A DNA stretch of 64,000 nucleotides from Enterococcus_E cecorum_C (GCF_052119425.1 NZ_JBQKFH010000007.1:1-64000); one strand, 5' to 3'. Numbered from the stretch's first letter, positions 51,373 through 59,159 are shown. Numbers and translations: made by a program. Notes: a model not told the origin generated them from the sequence alone.

Positions 51373-51447
51373 AAGATAAAAATAAATCAACAAGCCTTCC
51401 AAAAAATTTTGGGAGGTTTTTTCGCGTATTTAATAAGGTGAGGCAAA
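51348..51447 (+). repeat. R2 block, copy c (in situ at the hicB 3' end)
   Basis: The intact context: hicB last codons, terminator hairpin (CCTTCCAAAA / TTTTGGGAGG, TTTTTTCG) and tail TATTTAATAAGGTGAGG. Tail shortened compared with other copies. Confidence 0.75.
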
Positions 51448-51450
51448 AAA

Positions 51451-51540
51451 GTAATAAGACTTCTAGATGAACGCAGCGTTGGTAATCGTGAAGCAACTGA
51501 AAAAATGATTGAATTGATGAAAGATATTGAAAGTAAATAA
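51451..51540 (+). pseudogene. C-terminal fragment of an Rpn-family nuclease
   Basis: 29 codons reading VIRLLDERSVGN...MKDIESK then stop. The first part aligns with 'TRLLDERLIGEK' of the Rpn protein at 48951. No start or nuclease core. Confidence 0.6.
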
Positions 51541-51586
51541 GCATCTGAAAGATTTAGAGCTCCTACTTTCTTAATTGGATAAGTAT

Positions 51587-51624
51587 AAAAAGCGCCCTGT
51601 TTTGAGATTTCGGGGCGCTTTTTC
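51587..51624. terminator. Terminator after the Rpn fragment
   Basis: AAAAAGCGCCC pairs with GGGCGCTTTTT; works in both directions. Confidence 0.88.
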
Positions 51625-51727
51625 ATATTCGATTTTTAAGGATACTATATTTTATTTGTGCTTTTTATAGTTTTATTCTAACTAGCAGCATCTAATATAT
51701 TTAGGGAATATTCAAGAATAAAGTTCA

Positions 51728-51786
51728 TTCAGGAATGATTTTGCTGTTGTTCAGGAATGATTTTCCCGCTACAATGAAAGTTATGG
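51728..51786 (+). promoter_or_regulatory. Pheromone-responsive promoter P1
   Basis: Two exact copies of TTCAGGAATGATTTT at 51728 and 51750, 22 bp apart (two helical turns). Seventeen bases after the second comes TATGG, matching TATGC and TATGT in P2 and P3, with a -10 near CACTAT. This is the double direct repeat architecture of class II bacteriocin regulons. Confidence 0.8.
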
Positions 51787-51827
51787 CACACTATTCCTGT
51801 AAATATTTATTTGGAGGAATGATGAAA

Positions 51828-51971
51828 ATGAAAAAATTAAGTTTAAAATGGGAAAAATGTCCAAAAGAGAAATTAGAGAAAGTGGTAGGGGGAAAAAATG
51901 TGGGTTCTGTAGGAAAAGTTCCATCAAATTTAGCACAATGTATCTTCTCTTTTTTTAAAAAATGTGGATAA
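51828..51971 (+). CDS. Bacteriocin induction pheromone precursor (EntF/CbnS type)
   Basis: 47 aa from ATG 51828 (GGAGG upstream; ATGs at 51819 and 51822 possible). Double-glycine leader ending EKVVGG, then a 25-residue mature peptide with a two-cysteine loop CIFSFFKKC. It closely resembles enterococcal EntF and carnobacterial CbnS induction factors. It would be secreted and sensed by the kinase encoded next, and autoinduces through P1. Confidence 0.88.
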   Translation: MKKLSLKWEKCPKEKLEKVVGGKNVGSVGKVPSNLAQCIFSFFKKCG

Positions 51972-52001
51972 GGACGTAATAATATAGGGAGGAATAACTT
52001 A

Positions 52002-53300
52002 ATGTTAATCGATACAAAAGCTTACTTATTAAAATTATTTTTAGAAAACTTTATATTTGTTTTTATATTTTATATGACAAATGCCAAAATATCTAAAAAA
52101 AAGTATTGGTTAATGGTGTTAATGGTTGTAATAAAATTTTTCTTAGATATATTTATTTTCTTTACAGAGTTTATTCCTATTGCATTTGGATACTATATTT
52201 TAAGAAAATCAAAAATAGATAGAGTAATAGCACTTAATAAAGCTTTATTATGTACATTATGCAGCTTTTTTATATTTATTTTTAGTTCAACAGTGCTACT
52301 ATCTGTCATATCAAATCAATATAGTAATCTATCATATATTTTTATTTTCATACAAGTGATTCTTGATTATATGTTAGCGGGTCTATTTGTTTATCTTTAC
52401 AAAAGGTTTAATATTGATACTTTGATAGAAAAAAACAGTTCTAATCTCACTATTTTTTTTGGTATGTATGTTATTATTTTCGTTAGTTTTATAGACTATA
52501 CTGCACATAAGCGTGAAATTTTTGATCAATTTGTGTTAGGAATTCTAATATTTTTAGTACTACAAACACTTTTTGTATCGGCTTTGTTCATTTGGATGAC
52601 GATTAAACAAAAAGAACGCTACGATCAAAAAATCAAAAACCAAGAGCTCATCTATCTGAAAAAATATACAGACTCTCTGGAAAAAGACCAGGAACAATCT
52701 GCGAGGTTCAGACATGATTATAAAAATTTGATTCTAAGTTTAAAAGAAAAAGCCGAATTTTCACAAGATATTGCGCTTAAAGAAAAAATTGAATCGTTGG
52801 AGCACTATTCTCAACCATATTTAACAGATAAATTTGCTTACCGCTATTTAAAAAATGTCAAAAATGATTATGTTAAAAGTTTGTTGATTTCTAAATTATA
52901 TACAGCTAGTCAAAAGTATATTCATTGTACTTTTGAATGTCCTAATGTGATTCAAAACATACCGATGGATATCTTTGATTTTGTGAGGGTTCTAGGTATT
53001 TTAATTGATAATGCGCTAGAAGCTGCGGAAGAAAGTGAACAAAAAGAGCTAGCCATTGCCATTTATCAGGATAAAGAACAAATGGAAATCTCTATCATTA
53101 ATAGCTGCAACCAAGCTAAAAAATCGATTAACCAATTAACACAAAAAGGGGTTACCACCAAAAAAGGGCATAGTGGTTTAGGTTTGTCGAATATAGAAGA
53201 AATTAATAGAAAAAATGAAAATATGTTTGTCAATTATCAAATGGAAGCAGAACAATTCATTGCCCATGTTGTTCTTATAGTAAAAGAGGAGGACTTATGA
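52002..53300 (+). CDS. Quorum-sensing histidine kinase (HPK10 type)
   Basis: 432 aa. Six N-terminal transmembrane segments (1-200) receive the peptide; then a cytoplasmic kinase with phospho-His in 'ARFRHDYKNLILSL', N box 'GILIDNALEAAEES' and G box 'GHSGLGLSNIEEI'. GGGAGG upstream. Follows the pheromone gene by 30 nt and overlaps the regulator by 4 nt (ATGA). Confidence 0.92.
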   Translation: MLIDTKAYLLKLFLENFIFVFIFYMTNAKISKKKYWLMVLMVVIKFFLDIFIFFTEFIPIAFGYYILRKSKIDRVIALNKALLCTLCSFFIFIFSSTVLLSVISNQYSNLSYIFIFIQVILDYMLAGLFVYLYKRFNIDTLIEKNSSNLTIFFGMYVIIFVSFIDYTAHKREIFDQFVLGILIFLVLQTLFVSALFIWMTIKQKERYDQKIKNQELIYLKKYTDSLEKDQEQSARFRHDYKNLILSLKEKAEFSQDIALKEKIESLEHYSQPYLTDKFAYRYLKNVKNDYVKSLLISKLYTASQKYIHCTFECPNVIQNIPMDIFDFVRVLGILIDNALEAAEESEQKELAIAIYQDKEQMEISIINSCNQAKKSINQLTQKGVTTKKGHSGLGLSNIEEINRKNENMFVNYQMEAEQFIAHVVLIVKEEDL

Positions 53301-54046
53301 AATACCCAATTATTTTATGCGAAGATGACCTTTTACAATTACATCAGTTAGAAAGAGTGATTGATAAATTTATACTTTTCCATGATGAAATCTTTGAAGT
53401 CGTGTTGTCTGCGCAAAAACCTTCAGAAGTGGAGGCTTATTTAAAACAATTTCATCCCAAGCAAGGCATTTATTTTTTAGATGTAGATTTAAAAGCAGAG
53501 ATGGATGGGATGGAATTAGCACAAATAATTAGAAAACATGATGTTCAGGCTAAAATTATTTTTGTAACTACGCATGATGAAGTACTGCCGATTACCTTCA
53601 AAAGAAAACTAGAAGCATTAGGTTTTGTTCAAAAAGATCAAGATTATGATGAATACAAAAAAGAAATTGTCGAATTATTATTGTTAGCGCAAGAAAGAAT
53701 TGATGCAGCGAAGGTTTCAAAAAATCAAGCCTTTGTATTTTCGATAGGCTCACAAACCTTTACTTTTGACATCAATGACATTTATTTTTTAGAAGCGTCT
53801 TCTATGCCACATCGCTTATCTTTAACCACTAAAAATGGCCAGTACGAATTTTATGGTAAATTAACTGATTTTGAGGAAAAATACGAAGCGTTGACTAGAA
53901 TTAATCGTTCATGTTTAGCCAATCTGAAAAATGTTCAAAAAACTGATTTTAAAGCAAAAGAAGTCTATTTCACTGAAGAGGTCCATCGAAGTTTTTCATC
54001 ATCAAAAACCAAGTCGATTAAAGCGTTTCTGAATACCATGTTTTAG
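53297..54046 (+). CDS. LytTR-family response regulator
   Basis: 249 aa. Receiver domain at 1-125 with acceptor Asp in 'GIYFLDVDL'; C-terminal LytTR DNA-binding domain ('FDINDIYFLEASSMPHRLSLTT', 'RINRSCLANLKNVQ'). LytTR proteins bind paired direct repeats 20-22 bp apart, exactly what P1 to P4 show, so it is the likely activator of all four. Confidence 0.93.
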   Translation: MKYPIILCEDDLLQLHQLERVIDKFILFHDEIFEVVLSAQKPSEVEAYLKQFHPKQGIYFLDVDLKAEMDGMELAQIIRKHDVQAKIIFVTTHDEVLPITFKRKLEALGFVQKDQDYDEYKKEIVELLLLAQERIDAAKVSKNQAFVFSIGSQTFTFDINDIYFLEASSMPHRLSLTTKNGQYEFYGKLTDFEEKYEALTRINRSCLANLKNVQKTDFKAKEVYFTEEVHRSFSSSKTKSIKAFLNTMF

Positions 54047-54261
54047 GATACTTCCTTTATTATTAATACGTTAAAAGAATATTCAATGCTCATTTGTTTT
54101 GGCTTGAATATTCTTTTTTTATTCTCTAAAAAAATTTTTTTTATTTTTTTTGAGCAAATTTGGGCAACTTTCCTCTACCCCCCAAAAAAAGTTCATAAAA
54201 GCATTCCTGAACACTCATAAATCTATTCTTGAATTAATAATACAAAAGTTCTTTTATGTGG

Positions 54262-54324
54262 AAAGAAAGATTTTAAGCAGTTTAAGAACGATTTTCCCAC
54301 TCGCTTAATAACTATGCAATAATA
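54262..54324 (+). promoter_or_regulatory. Pheromone-responsive promoter P2
   Basis: AAAGAAAGATTTT (54262) and TAAGAACGATTTT (54283), 21 bp apart; 17 bases later TATGCAATAAT supplies the -10. The 120 bp before it resembles the sequence before P3. Confidence 0.78.
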
Positions 54325-54368
54325 TGGTTGTCAAAGAGACAATACTATAGATAATGGAAGATTATATT

Positions 54369-54578
54369 ATGAAAACAAGAGAATTATTAACAGAAAAACA
54401 AATGAAGAGAGTTGTAGGAGGAGGTCCTGCAAAGAATTTTATTTATGGAATGGGCCAAGGTGCGATGGGAGGTGCTAGTTTAGGAGCTGCAATATGTGCC
54501 CCGACAGGAGTAGCAGCTGGAGCTTGTGCTGTAGTAGGTGGTTTAGTAGGTGGTGTTATAGGATATAATGCTCCATAA
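54369..54578 (+). CDS. Double-glycine bacteriocin precursor
   Basis: 69 aa from ATG 54369 (GGAAG 9 nt upstream). Leader MKTRELLTEKQMKRVVGG, then a 51-residue peptide rich in Gly and Ala with GxxxG motifs ('GMGQGAMGGASLGAA') and two Cys, hydrophobic C-terminus 'VVGGLVGGVIGYNAP'. Looks like one chain of a class IIb or a class IId bacteriocin. Its overlapping neighbour is probably the immunity gene. Confidence 0.82.
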   Translation: MKTRELLTEKQMKRVVGGGPAKNFIYGMGQGAMGGASLGAAICAPTGVAAGACAVVGGLVGGVIGYNAP

Positions 54579-54783
54579 GATAATAAAGTATTTACTTTTT
54601 TTAAAATTAGATAAATTAGATAAATTAGATATTTTTATAATTTCTTATACTTTAATCGTTTTACTAGGATTATATAATCCTTTTAGTAACAAAGAACATT
54701 TTTTAACGTATTTATTTTTTGATTTATCAATACCGTTATTAATAATGGTTGGGCTAATTCATAGTAAGAATAAATATAAATAA
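54568..54783 (+). CDS. Probable bacteriocin immunity membrane protein
   Basis: 71 aa, overlapping the bacteriocin gene by 11 nt. Two transmembrane segments (about 21-37 and 47-63), basic tail 'HSKNKYK'. No homology recognised; the call rests on position and membrane topology. Confidence 0.65.
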   Translation: MLHKIIKYLLFLKLDKLDKLDIFIISYTLIVLLGLYNPFSNKEHFLTYLFFDLSIPLLIMVGLIHSKNKYK

Positions 54784-54788
54784 TAAAG

Positions 54789-54825
54789 TCAAACTCCTTG
54801 CTACCATTCAAGGAGTTTGATTTTT
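54789..54825 (+). terminator. Terminator after the first bacteriocin unit
   Basis: TCAAACTCCTTG pairs with CAAGGAGTTTGA, then TTTTT. Confidence 0.9.
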
Positions 54826-54890
54826 ATGGTGTACCAAGTATGGTGCACTTTCTTTCTGGTGTAAGTACAGACACGGGTATTTACTACCAA

Positions 54891-55115
54891 GTATAACGAA
54901 TCACAAGCCGACAGCATTAGTGTCTAAGGGTAGAAAGCAGTATAGCAAAGTCTACAATCCTGCGAACAGAAAATGAAAACAGGCTAAATGGTGGATGAGA
55001 TTGCTTAATAAATCGAAGTCTTGAAGGTAAATATAAAAACAAGACAGGTCGTGTGACGAAAGAATTATATCTTACCTTGGGAGATTCAGATAGCATGAAT
55101 AATTTAGAAATGATG
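54891..55115 (+). repeat. Non-coding repeat X, copy 1 (structured-RNA-like)
   Basis: About 220 bp with no open frame, clearly related to 57426-57645 (shared CACAAGCCGACAGCA/CGCAAGCCGACAGCA, CTAAATGGTGGATGAGATTG, GAAAGAATT). The many short conserved blocks separated by changes look like a structured RNA; a degraded group II intron 5' domain is one possibility, not proven. Confidence 0.55.
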
Positions 55116-55316
55116 TTTCAGGGATTTTGAGTGATAACATACAAAATTGTTCAAAGTGGAGTTATATTTTATTAGCTAATACAGGATTTTATAAAAAATT
55201 TTTTTAAGCAAATTTTGGCAATTTTCTTCTAAATCCCCCAAAAAACTGCATAAAAGTATTCCTGAACGCCCATAAATCTCTTCTTGAATGAAAAACTCAG
55301 AGAATGATATCTCTTA

Positions 55317-55378
55317 AAAGAAAGATTTTAAGCAGTTTAAGAACGATTTTCCCACTCGCTCAATAGCTATGTAATAAT
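55317..55378 (+). promoter_or_regulatory. Pheromone-responsive promoter P3
   Basis: AAAGAAAGATTTT (55317) and TAAGAACGATTTT (55338), 21 bp apart, then TATGTAATAAT 17 bases later. Near-identical to P2. Confidence 0.8.
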
Positions 55379-55417
55379 ATGATTGTCAACGAGATAAATG
55401 TTTTAGCGAAATTTATT

Positions 55418-55651
55418 ATGAAAAATTATCAAATTTTAACAACAAAACAAATGGAGAAAGTTGCAGGAGGGTATACTAGTAAACAATGTCTAAAAGATAT
55501 TGGCAAAAGTGTGCTTACAGGAATTGGCGCAGGTGCAACATTCGGCTTAGCTACTGGCGGATGGACTGCAGCACCTGGAGCATTTGTCGGTGCTCACGTT
55601 GGAACTATTGCTGGAAGTTTAATCTGCATTGGCGGTATGTTAGGAAACTAA
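55418..55651 (+). CDS. Class IIb bacteriocin precursor, first peptide
   Basis: 77 aa from ATG 55418. Leader MKNYQILTTKQMEKVAGG, 59-residue mature part with GxxxG-type helix 'GIGAGATFGLATGGWTAAPG' and 'GAHVGTIAGSLICIGG'. It lies in tandem with a second double-glycine peptide, the hallmark of a two-peptide bacteriocin. The ribosome site before ATG 55418 is weak. Confidence 0.82.
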   Translation: MKNYQILTTKQMEKVAGGYTSKQCLKDIGKSVLTGIGAGATFGLATGGWTAAPGAFVGAHVGTIAGSLICIGGMLGN

Positions 55652-55675
55652 TAAAACGAAGGGGAGATAATAAAT

Positions 55676-55864
55676 ATGAATCAAATCAAAAGTACCAAGT
55701 TGAGTAATATGGAATTACAACAAATTATTGGTGGAAAGATTAACTGGGGTTATGTGGCCGGTTATGCAGCAGGTTCATTTACACTAGGATTATTTGGAGG
55801 ACTTCCTGGTGCACTAATTTCCGGAGCATGTGGAATTGGTATAGGTATAATAGACGAACTATGA
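55676..55864 (+). CDS. Class IIb bacteriocin precursor, second peptide
   Basis: 62 aa; GAAGGGGAG upstream. Leader MNQIKSTKLSNMELQQIIGG, then 42 residues 'KINWGYVAGYAAGSF...' with GxxxG-like spacing. Probable complementary chain to the preceding gene. Overlaps the next small membrane gene by 4 nt. Confidence 0.82.
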   Translation: MNQIKSTKLSNMELQQIIGGKINWGYVAGYAAGSFTLGLFGGLPGALISGACGIGIGIIDEL

Positions 55865-56010
55865 TTATGAATGTTATATATAAAGAATTATTTATCGCTC
55901 TAATTTATTTAGTTTCTCTTTTATCTACCTGCTATTTTATAAAAGATAAAAAAAAGAGAAAAATAACTATAGCGACTTTAACAATGATATATTTGATGAG
56001 ATTTATATAG
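55861..56010 (+). CDS. Probable two-peptide bacteriocin immunity protein
   Basis: 49 aa, ATGA overlap with the second peptide. Two transmembrane segments ('ELFIALIYLVSLLSTCYFI', 'ITIATLTMIYLMRFI') with a basic loop DKKKRK. Call from position. Confidence 0.62.
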   Translation: MIMNVIYKELFIALIYLVSLLSTCYFIKDKKKRKITIATLTMIYLMRFI

Positions 56011-56169
56011 ACTAATTCTTTGATATAATCTAGAAATTAGAAATAATTAGCTTTAACAATATCAATATTTACTTCTTTTTCGATGAAAATTTAACATTGA
56101 ATTAAGTCACTTAGGTAAATCAATTGATATAATCCCCATAACTGTAAAAATTAATTGGAGTAGTTTAAG

Positions 56170-56388
56170 ATGAAATTCTTATTTGGTTTATTATATTTAA
56201 TGTTTGCCATCGTTGTTTTAGTACAGATGATAAGAACAGAAAAAAAGTTTCAATATAAGCCTTTAATTGTATGTCTTTATTATGTATTTTGCACTATAAT
56301 TACAGTATTTGTAGCAGAAAAATATTATGTCTTTGGATTGATGGGATTTCTAGTTATTTACGGATTAAATAAAATAAAAATTAGATAG
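56170..56388 (+). CDS. Small membrane protein, possible immunity
   Basis: 72 aa, TTGGAG upstream. Three hydrophobic segments; basic ends. Unrecognised; within the bacteriocin block. Confidence 0.55.
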   Translation: MKFLFGLLYLMFAIVVLVQMIRTEKKFQYKPLIVCLYYVFCTIITVFVAEKYYVFGLMGFLVIYGLNKIKIR

Positions 56389-56443
56389 CTGAGAATTGTT
56401 GGCTTGCTATTGATATTGTCAAACTAAGAAAAAAATAAAACAG

Positions 56444-56479
56444 TATGTAAGAGCTGCTAAACATAGTAGCTCTTACATA
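56444..56479. terminator. Perfect 12-bp hairpin
   Basis: TATGTAAGAGCT pairs perfectly with AGCTCTTACATA over a 12-nt loop; no T-run, so either a weak terminator or an mRNA-processing element before the CPBP gene. Confidence 0.6.
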
Positions 56480-56515
56480 TAAGAAAAGAGGAATCATATT
56501 GGAAAGAATAAAAAA

Positions 56516-57115
56516 GTGTCTTTATTAATTATATTAACTGTTTTTTGTAGTTTTATGAGCTTCGAAACATATTTTGATTTAAATGCAAAAGAATTAGCAA
56601 ATCAACAGTTCAAATGGCTAATCATTGATAGTATATTTGCAATTTTATTATTTATACTAACCTATCTTATTTATAAAAAAACAAAACATTCAGAACTGGA
56701 GGTTACACTTAAAAATAAAATAGTTATCACCATTGGATTTACATTTTTAGCACTATTAATTAACCATTCTTATGGACTATTAATCGATACCACACCAAAC
56801 CAAGAATTGATAAACGATGCAATGGCTAAAGTACCTATTTTAGTAGCTTTTCAGACGCGATTATTTGCTCCTATTACAGAAGAAATTATTTGGCGTGGTA
56901 TTTTTATGAATTTATTTTTTACACAAAATACTCCGTTAGCTAAATTCATGCGCGTGTTTTTATCTGGTCTTCTATTTGGTTTTGTGCATACATATAGTTT
57001 TGGAATAGAGTTATTACTATACAGTATTATGGGATGGGTATTAGCGAGCGTTTATCACTTTACTAAAGATATTCGTTGTCCAATCATTGTCCATTTAGCT
57101 TTAAATAACATTTAA
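56516..57115 (+). CDS. CPBP-family intramembrane protease (bacteriocin self-immunity type)
   Basis: 199 aa from GTG 56516 (GGAAAG upstream); a TTG at 56500 is stopped early. Several transmembrane segments and the three CPBP motifs: 'APITEEIIWRG' (EExxxR), 'FGFVHTYSFG' and 'PIIVHLALNN'. Members in plantaricin and related loci confer immunity. Motif residues are intact. Confidence 0.85.
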   Translation: MSLLIILTVFCSFMSFETYFDLNAKELANQQFKWLIIDSIFAILLFILTYLIYKKTKHSELEVTLKNKIVITIGFTFLALLINHSYGLLIDTTPNQELINDAMAKVPILVAFQTRLFAPITEEIIWRGIFMNLFFTQNTPLAKFMRVFLSGLLFGFVHTYSFGIELLLYSIMGWVLASVYHFTKDIRCPIIVHLALNNI

Positions 57116-57164
57116 TCATGAACTTAAGGTAAAATTTTTTTGAAATTACGTGGAGAAACGAAAA

Positions 57165-57359
57165 ATGAATATTAAAATAGACTGTAAATATATAATAAAA
57201 GATTTTTTAGTGAATGTAGTGGCATTTATTATTTTGTCTCCAATAATTAAGTTTCATTCATTTTCTAGTCTATTGCTTGATTTTCTTATATGGACAATCA
57301 ACTGGTATGCTATGTCAATTCTCATTTTTGGTAAACTAAAAAAATATAAAGGAGAATAG
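57165..57359 (+). CDS. Small membrane protein
   Basis: 64 aa from ATG 57165 (GGAG upstream). Two hydrophobic segments; basic ends 'KLKKYKGE'. Unrecognised; possible immunity gene. Confidence 0.5.
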   Translation: MNIKIDCKYIIKDFLVNVVAFIILSPIIKFHSFSSLLLDFLIWTINWYAMSILIFGKLKKYKGE

Positions 57360-57425
57360 TAACAAAAATTAGATACTTAGGCACTATGCAAGCATGATGC
57401 GACTTCTCTTTAGTACCTGCAAGTG

Positions 57426-57645
57426 TAGTGAACCGCAAGCCGACAGCAATAATATCTAGGGGAGAAAGCATGTAGCAAAGTCAACAAGCCTACGAACAGA
57501 AATGGAATACAAGTCTAAATGGTGGATGAGATTGCTTAATATATCGAAGTCTTAAAGGTAAACGTAAAGCCAACATGGGTTAAGTGATGAAAGAATTGTA
57601 TCTTTACTTGAGAGTTCTAGGTAGCACGAATTATTTGATGTGTGT
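57426..57645 (+). repeat. Non-coding repeat X, copy 2
   Basis: Homologous to 54891-55115. Starts GTAGTGAACCGCAAGCCGAC; contains AAATGGTGGATGAGATTGC and GATGAAAGAATTGTATC. No open frame. Confidence 0.55.
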
Positions 57646-57696
57646 TTCCATTAGTTACAAATGTTTAATGAGTTTTAAAAAGAAAGGGGAGTTAGG

Positions 57697-57888
57697 ATGA
57701 ATATTCGCAAATATTTACTAGAAATGATTTTGTTTATAAGTAGCCTAGGTCATTTTATTTTATCGATATTAAATGATCTGAATATCTTTCATGCGCCAAA
57801 CTGGTTGCTTTCCATTCCTGTAGCTTATATAGCTTCGGTTTTGTTTTTTGTTTTACTTGTCTATAAGGAAAGTACAGGGCATGATTGA
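57697..57888 (+). CDS. Small two-helix membrane protein
   Basis: 63 aa; AAAGGGGAG upstream of ATG 57697. Two transmembrane segments; Unrecognised. With the next two genes it forms a run of small membrane proteins. Confidence 0.55.
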   Translation: MNIRKYLLEMILFISSLGHFILSILNDLNIFHAPNWLLSIPVAYIASVLFFVLLVYKESTGHD

Positions 57889-57921
57889 GAATTAAGAATA
57901 GGAAGTGGAGGATGTCAAATA

Positions 57922-58107
57922 ATGAATGGAAAAAATTTAGTAAATATATTGCTATTGGTAAATATATTTCTTCATCCAATTTTTATTGGGTATAGTTTAT
58001 TAGTGAATCATCCAATCAGCAAAAGTTACTTATTGTTTACATTTTTAACTACTTCATCTTGTTTGCTGATTTATTTTATACTTCACAAAGAAAGGAAGCG
58101 TGATTAA
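57922..58107 (+). CDS. Small two-helix membrane protein
   Basis: 61 aa; GTGGAGG upstream. Two transmembrane segments, basic tail HKERKRD. Unrecognised. Confidence 0.55.
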   Translation: MNGKNLVNILLLVNIFLHPIFIGYSLLVNHPISKSYLLFTFLTTSSCLLIYFILHKERKRD

Positions 58108-58109
58108 AT

Positions 58110-58238
58110 TTGGAATATTTGTTTAATAATGTCATGAAACTTAATTGGGATTTTAAGAAACCTAGTACTTATTTGAAAGTTTTTGTTTTCTTTTTCATAG
58201 CATCATTTATTTTTCAATTCATAAAAGAGCATCTCTAA
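58110..58238 (+). CDS. Tiny membrane protein (TTG start)
   Basis: 42 aa from TTG 58110, 2 nt after the upstream stop, with AAGGAAG about 14 nt before it. One hydrophobic stretch 'VFVFFFIASFIFQFI'. An ATG at 58134 is the alternative start. Weak call. Confidence 0.4.
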   Translation: MEYLFNNVMKLNWDFKKPSTYLKVFVFFFIASFIFQFIKEHL

Positions 58239-58312
58239 AGAATTGTTTTTATAGCAGGAAATCTGATTTATTATCTGTGTAAAAGGATATCTTCCAGGTA
58301 AAATAGACCATC

Positions 58313-58373
58313 CAGGAATGATTTTGGGCCATTCAGGAAGGTTTGAACACGGATCGTCAAAAATATGTCATAA
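58313..58373 (+). promoter_or_regulatory. Pheromone-responsive promoter P4
   Basis: CAGGAATGATTTT (58313) and CAGGAAGGTTTGA (58334), 21 bp apart; -10 in TATGTCATAAT. The second repeat is the most degenerate of the set. Confidence 0.72.
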
Positions 58374-58413
58374 TCGTGTTAGCAAGAAGCGAAATTTTTA
58401 GGAGGAATGGATA

Positions 58414-58611
58414 ATGATTCATCGATGGTCACACCAAAAGAAAAGAGCGAGCAAAGTTGACCGCTATTTATTTGTTTATAGTTTACTAACTGTGTTATTC
58501 ATCTCTAAAACATTTGTCTACAATGATATGATTTTGATAGATAAAGTGATGCTACTATTGATCCCTATCCTTATCTTCTATGGGATTATTTTATTTGTTA
58601 AGGAAGGATAA
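58414..58611 (+). CDS. Small membrane protein of the P4 unit
   Basis: 65 aa; AGGAGGAATGGATA before ATG 58414. Basic N-terminus 'MIHRWSHQKKRASKVDR', then two transmembrane segments. No double-glycine leader. Under P4, so expressed with the bacteriocins; immunity or accessory function. Confidence 0.6.
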   Translation: MIHRWSHQKKRASKVDRYLFVYSLLTVLFISKTFVYNDMILIDKVMLLLIPILIFYGIILFVKEG

Positions 58612-58710
58612 AAGCCGCTGTTTATAAATGTTGGGTATTCATGGCACAGGTGAATTTAACAGATGAACCTTTTGAAAAAATAGTGATAAATAATAAAGAG
58701 GAGAATGAAT

Positions 58711-58869
58711 ATGAACAAACCAAACAAAATTTCATTAAAAACTTTTTTCTTTGAATCAGATCAGAATCCAAAATTATGGGAGACTTTTACAACAATTGTA
58801 CTTTGTGCAGCAGGGTTATACCTTCTAGGTGAAGCGATTGGGAAAGCAGTTTATTTTATGTTACATTAA
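58711..58869 (+). CDS. Small peptide of the P4 unit, one membrane segment
   Basis: 52 aa; AGAGGAG upstream. 'ISLKTFFFESDQNPKLW' then 'TIVLCAAGLYLLGEAIGKAVYF'. No cleavable leader seen. Could be a leaderless peptide, immunity protein or transport accessory factor. Confidence 0.55.
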   Translation: MNKPNKISLKTFFFESDQNPKLWETFTTIVLCAAGLYLLGEAIGKAVYFMLH

Positions 58870-58903
58870 TGAATAACATGGTGTTTACAAGGAGAAAGAT
58901 GGA

Positions 58904-59068
58904 ATGTTCAAGAATATAAAAGAAAAACCAATGAAATATTATGGACTTGTGGCTGTGGGAGTGCTTATTTTCATATTGTTTTTAGCCATTTATCCAACGC
59001 TTTTTGCGACGATTTACGAAAGTGGGAAAGATTTTGGTAGGAATTTAGCCCAAGCTTTGTTATCATAA
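58904..59068 (+). CDS. Small peptide of the P4 unit, duplicated downstream
   Basis: 54 aa; AAGGAGAAAG upstream. Basic start 'MFKNIKEKPMKYYG', membrane segment, then 'SGKDFGRNLAQALLS'. Its last 45 codons and the following DNA are repeated at 60569. Confidence 0.55.
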   Translation: MFKNIKEKPMKYYGLVAVGVLIFILFLAIYPTLFATIYESGKDFGRNLAQALLS

Positions 59069-59079
59069 TACAACTTACC

Positions 59080-59111
59080 AATCAGTCATTTGTGCTAATG
59101 GCTGATTTTTT
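59080..59111 (+). terminator. Terminator of the P4 unit
   Basis: AATCAGTCATT pairs with AATGGCTGATT, then TTTTTA. A copy lies at 60717-60748 inside the right direct repeat. Confidence 0.8.
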
Positions 59112-59159
59112 ATCGTCTCTCAATAATCTATCGTATAGAGTAGAGAGGACTGTAAATTC

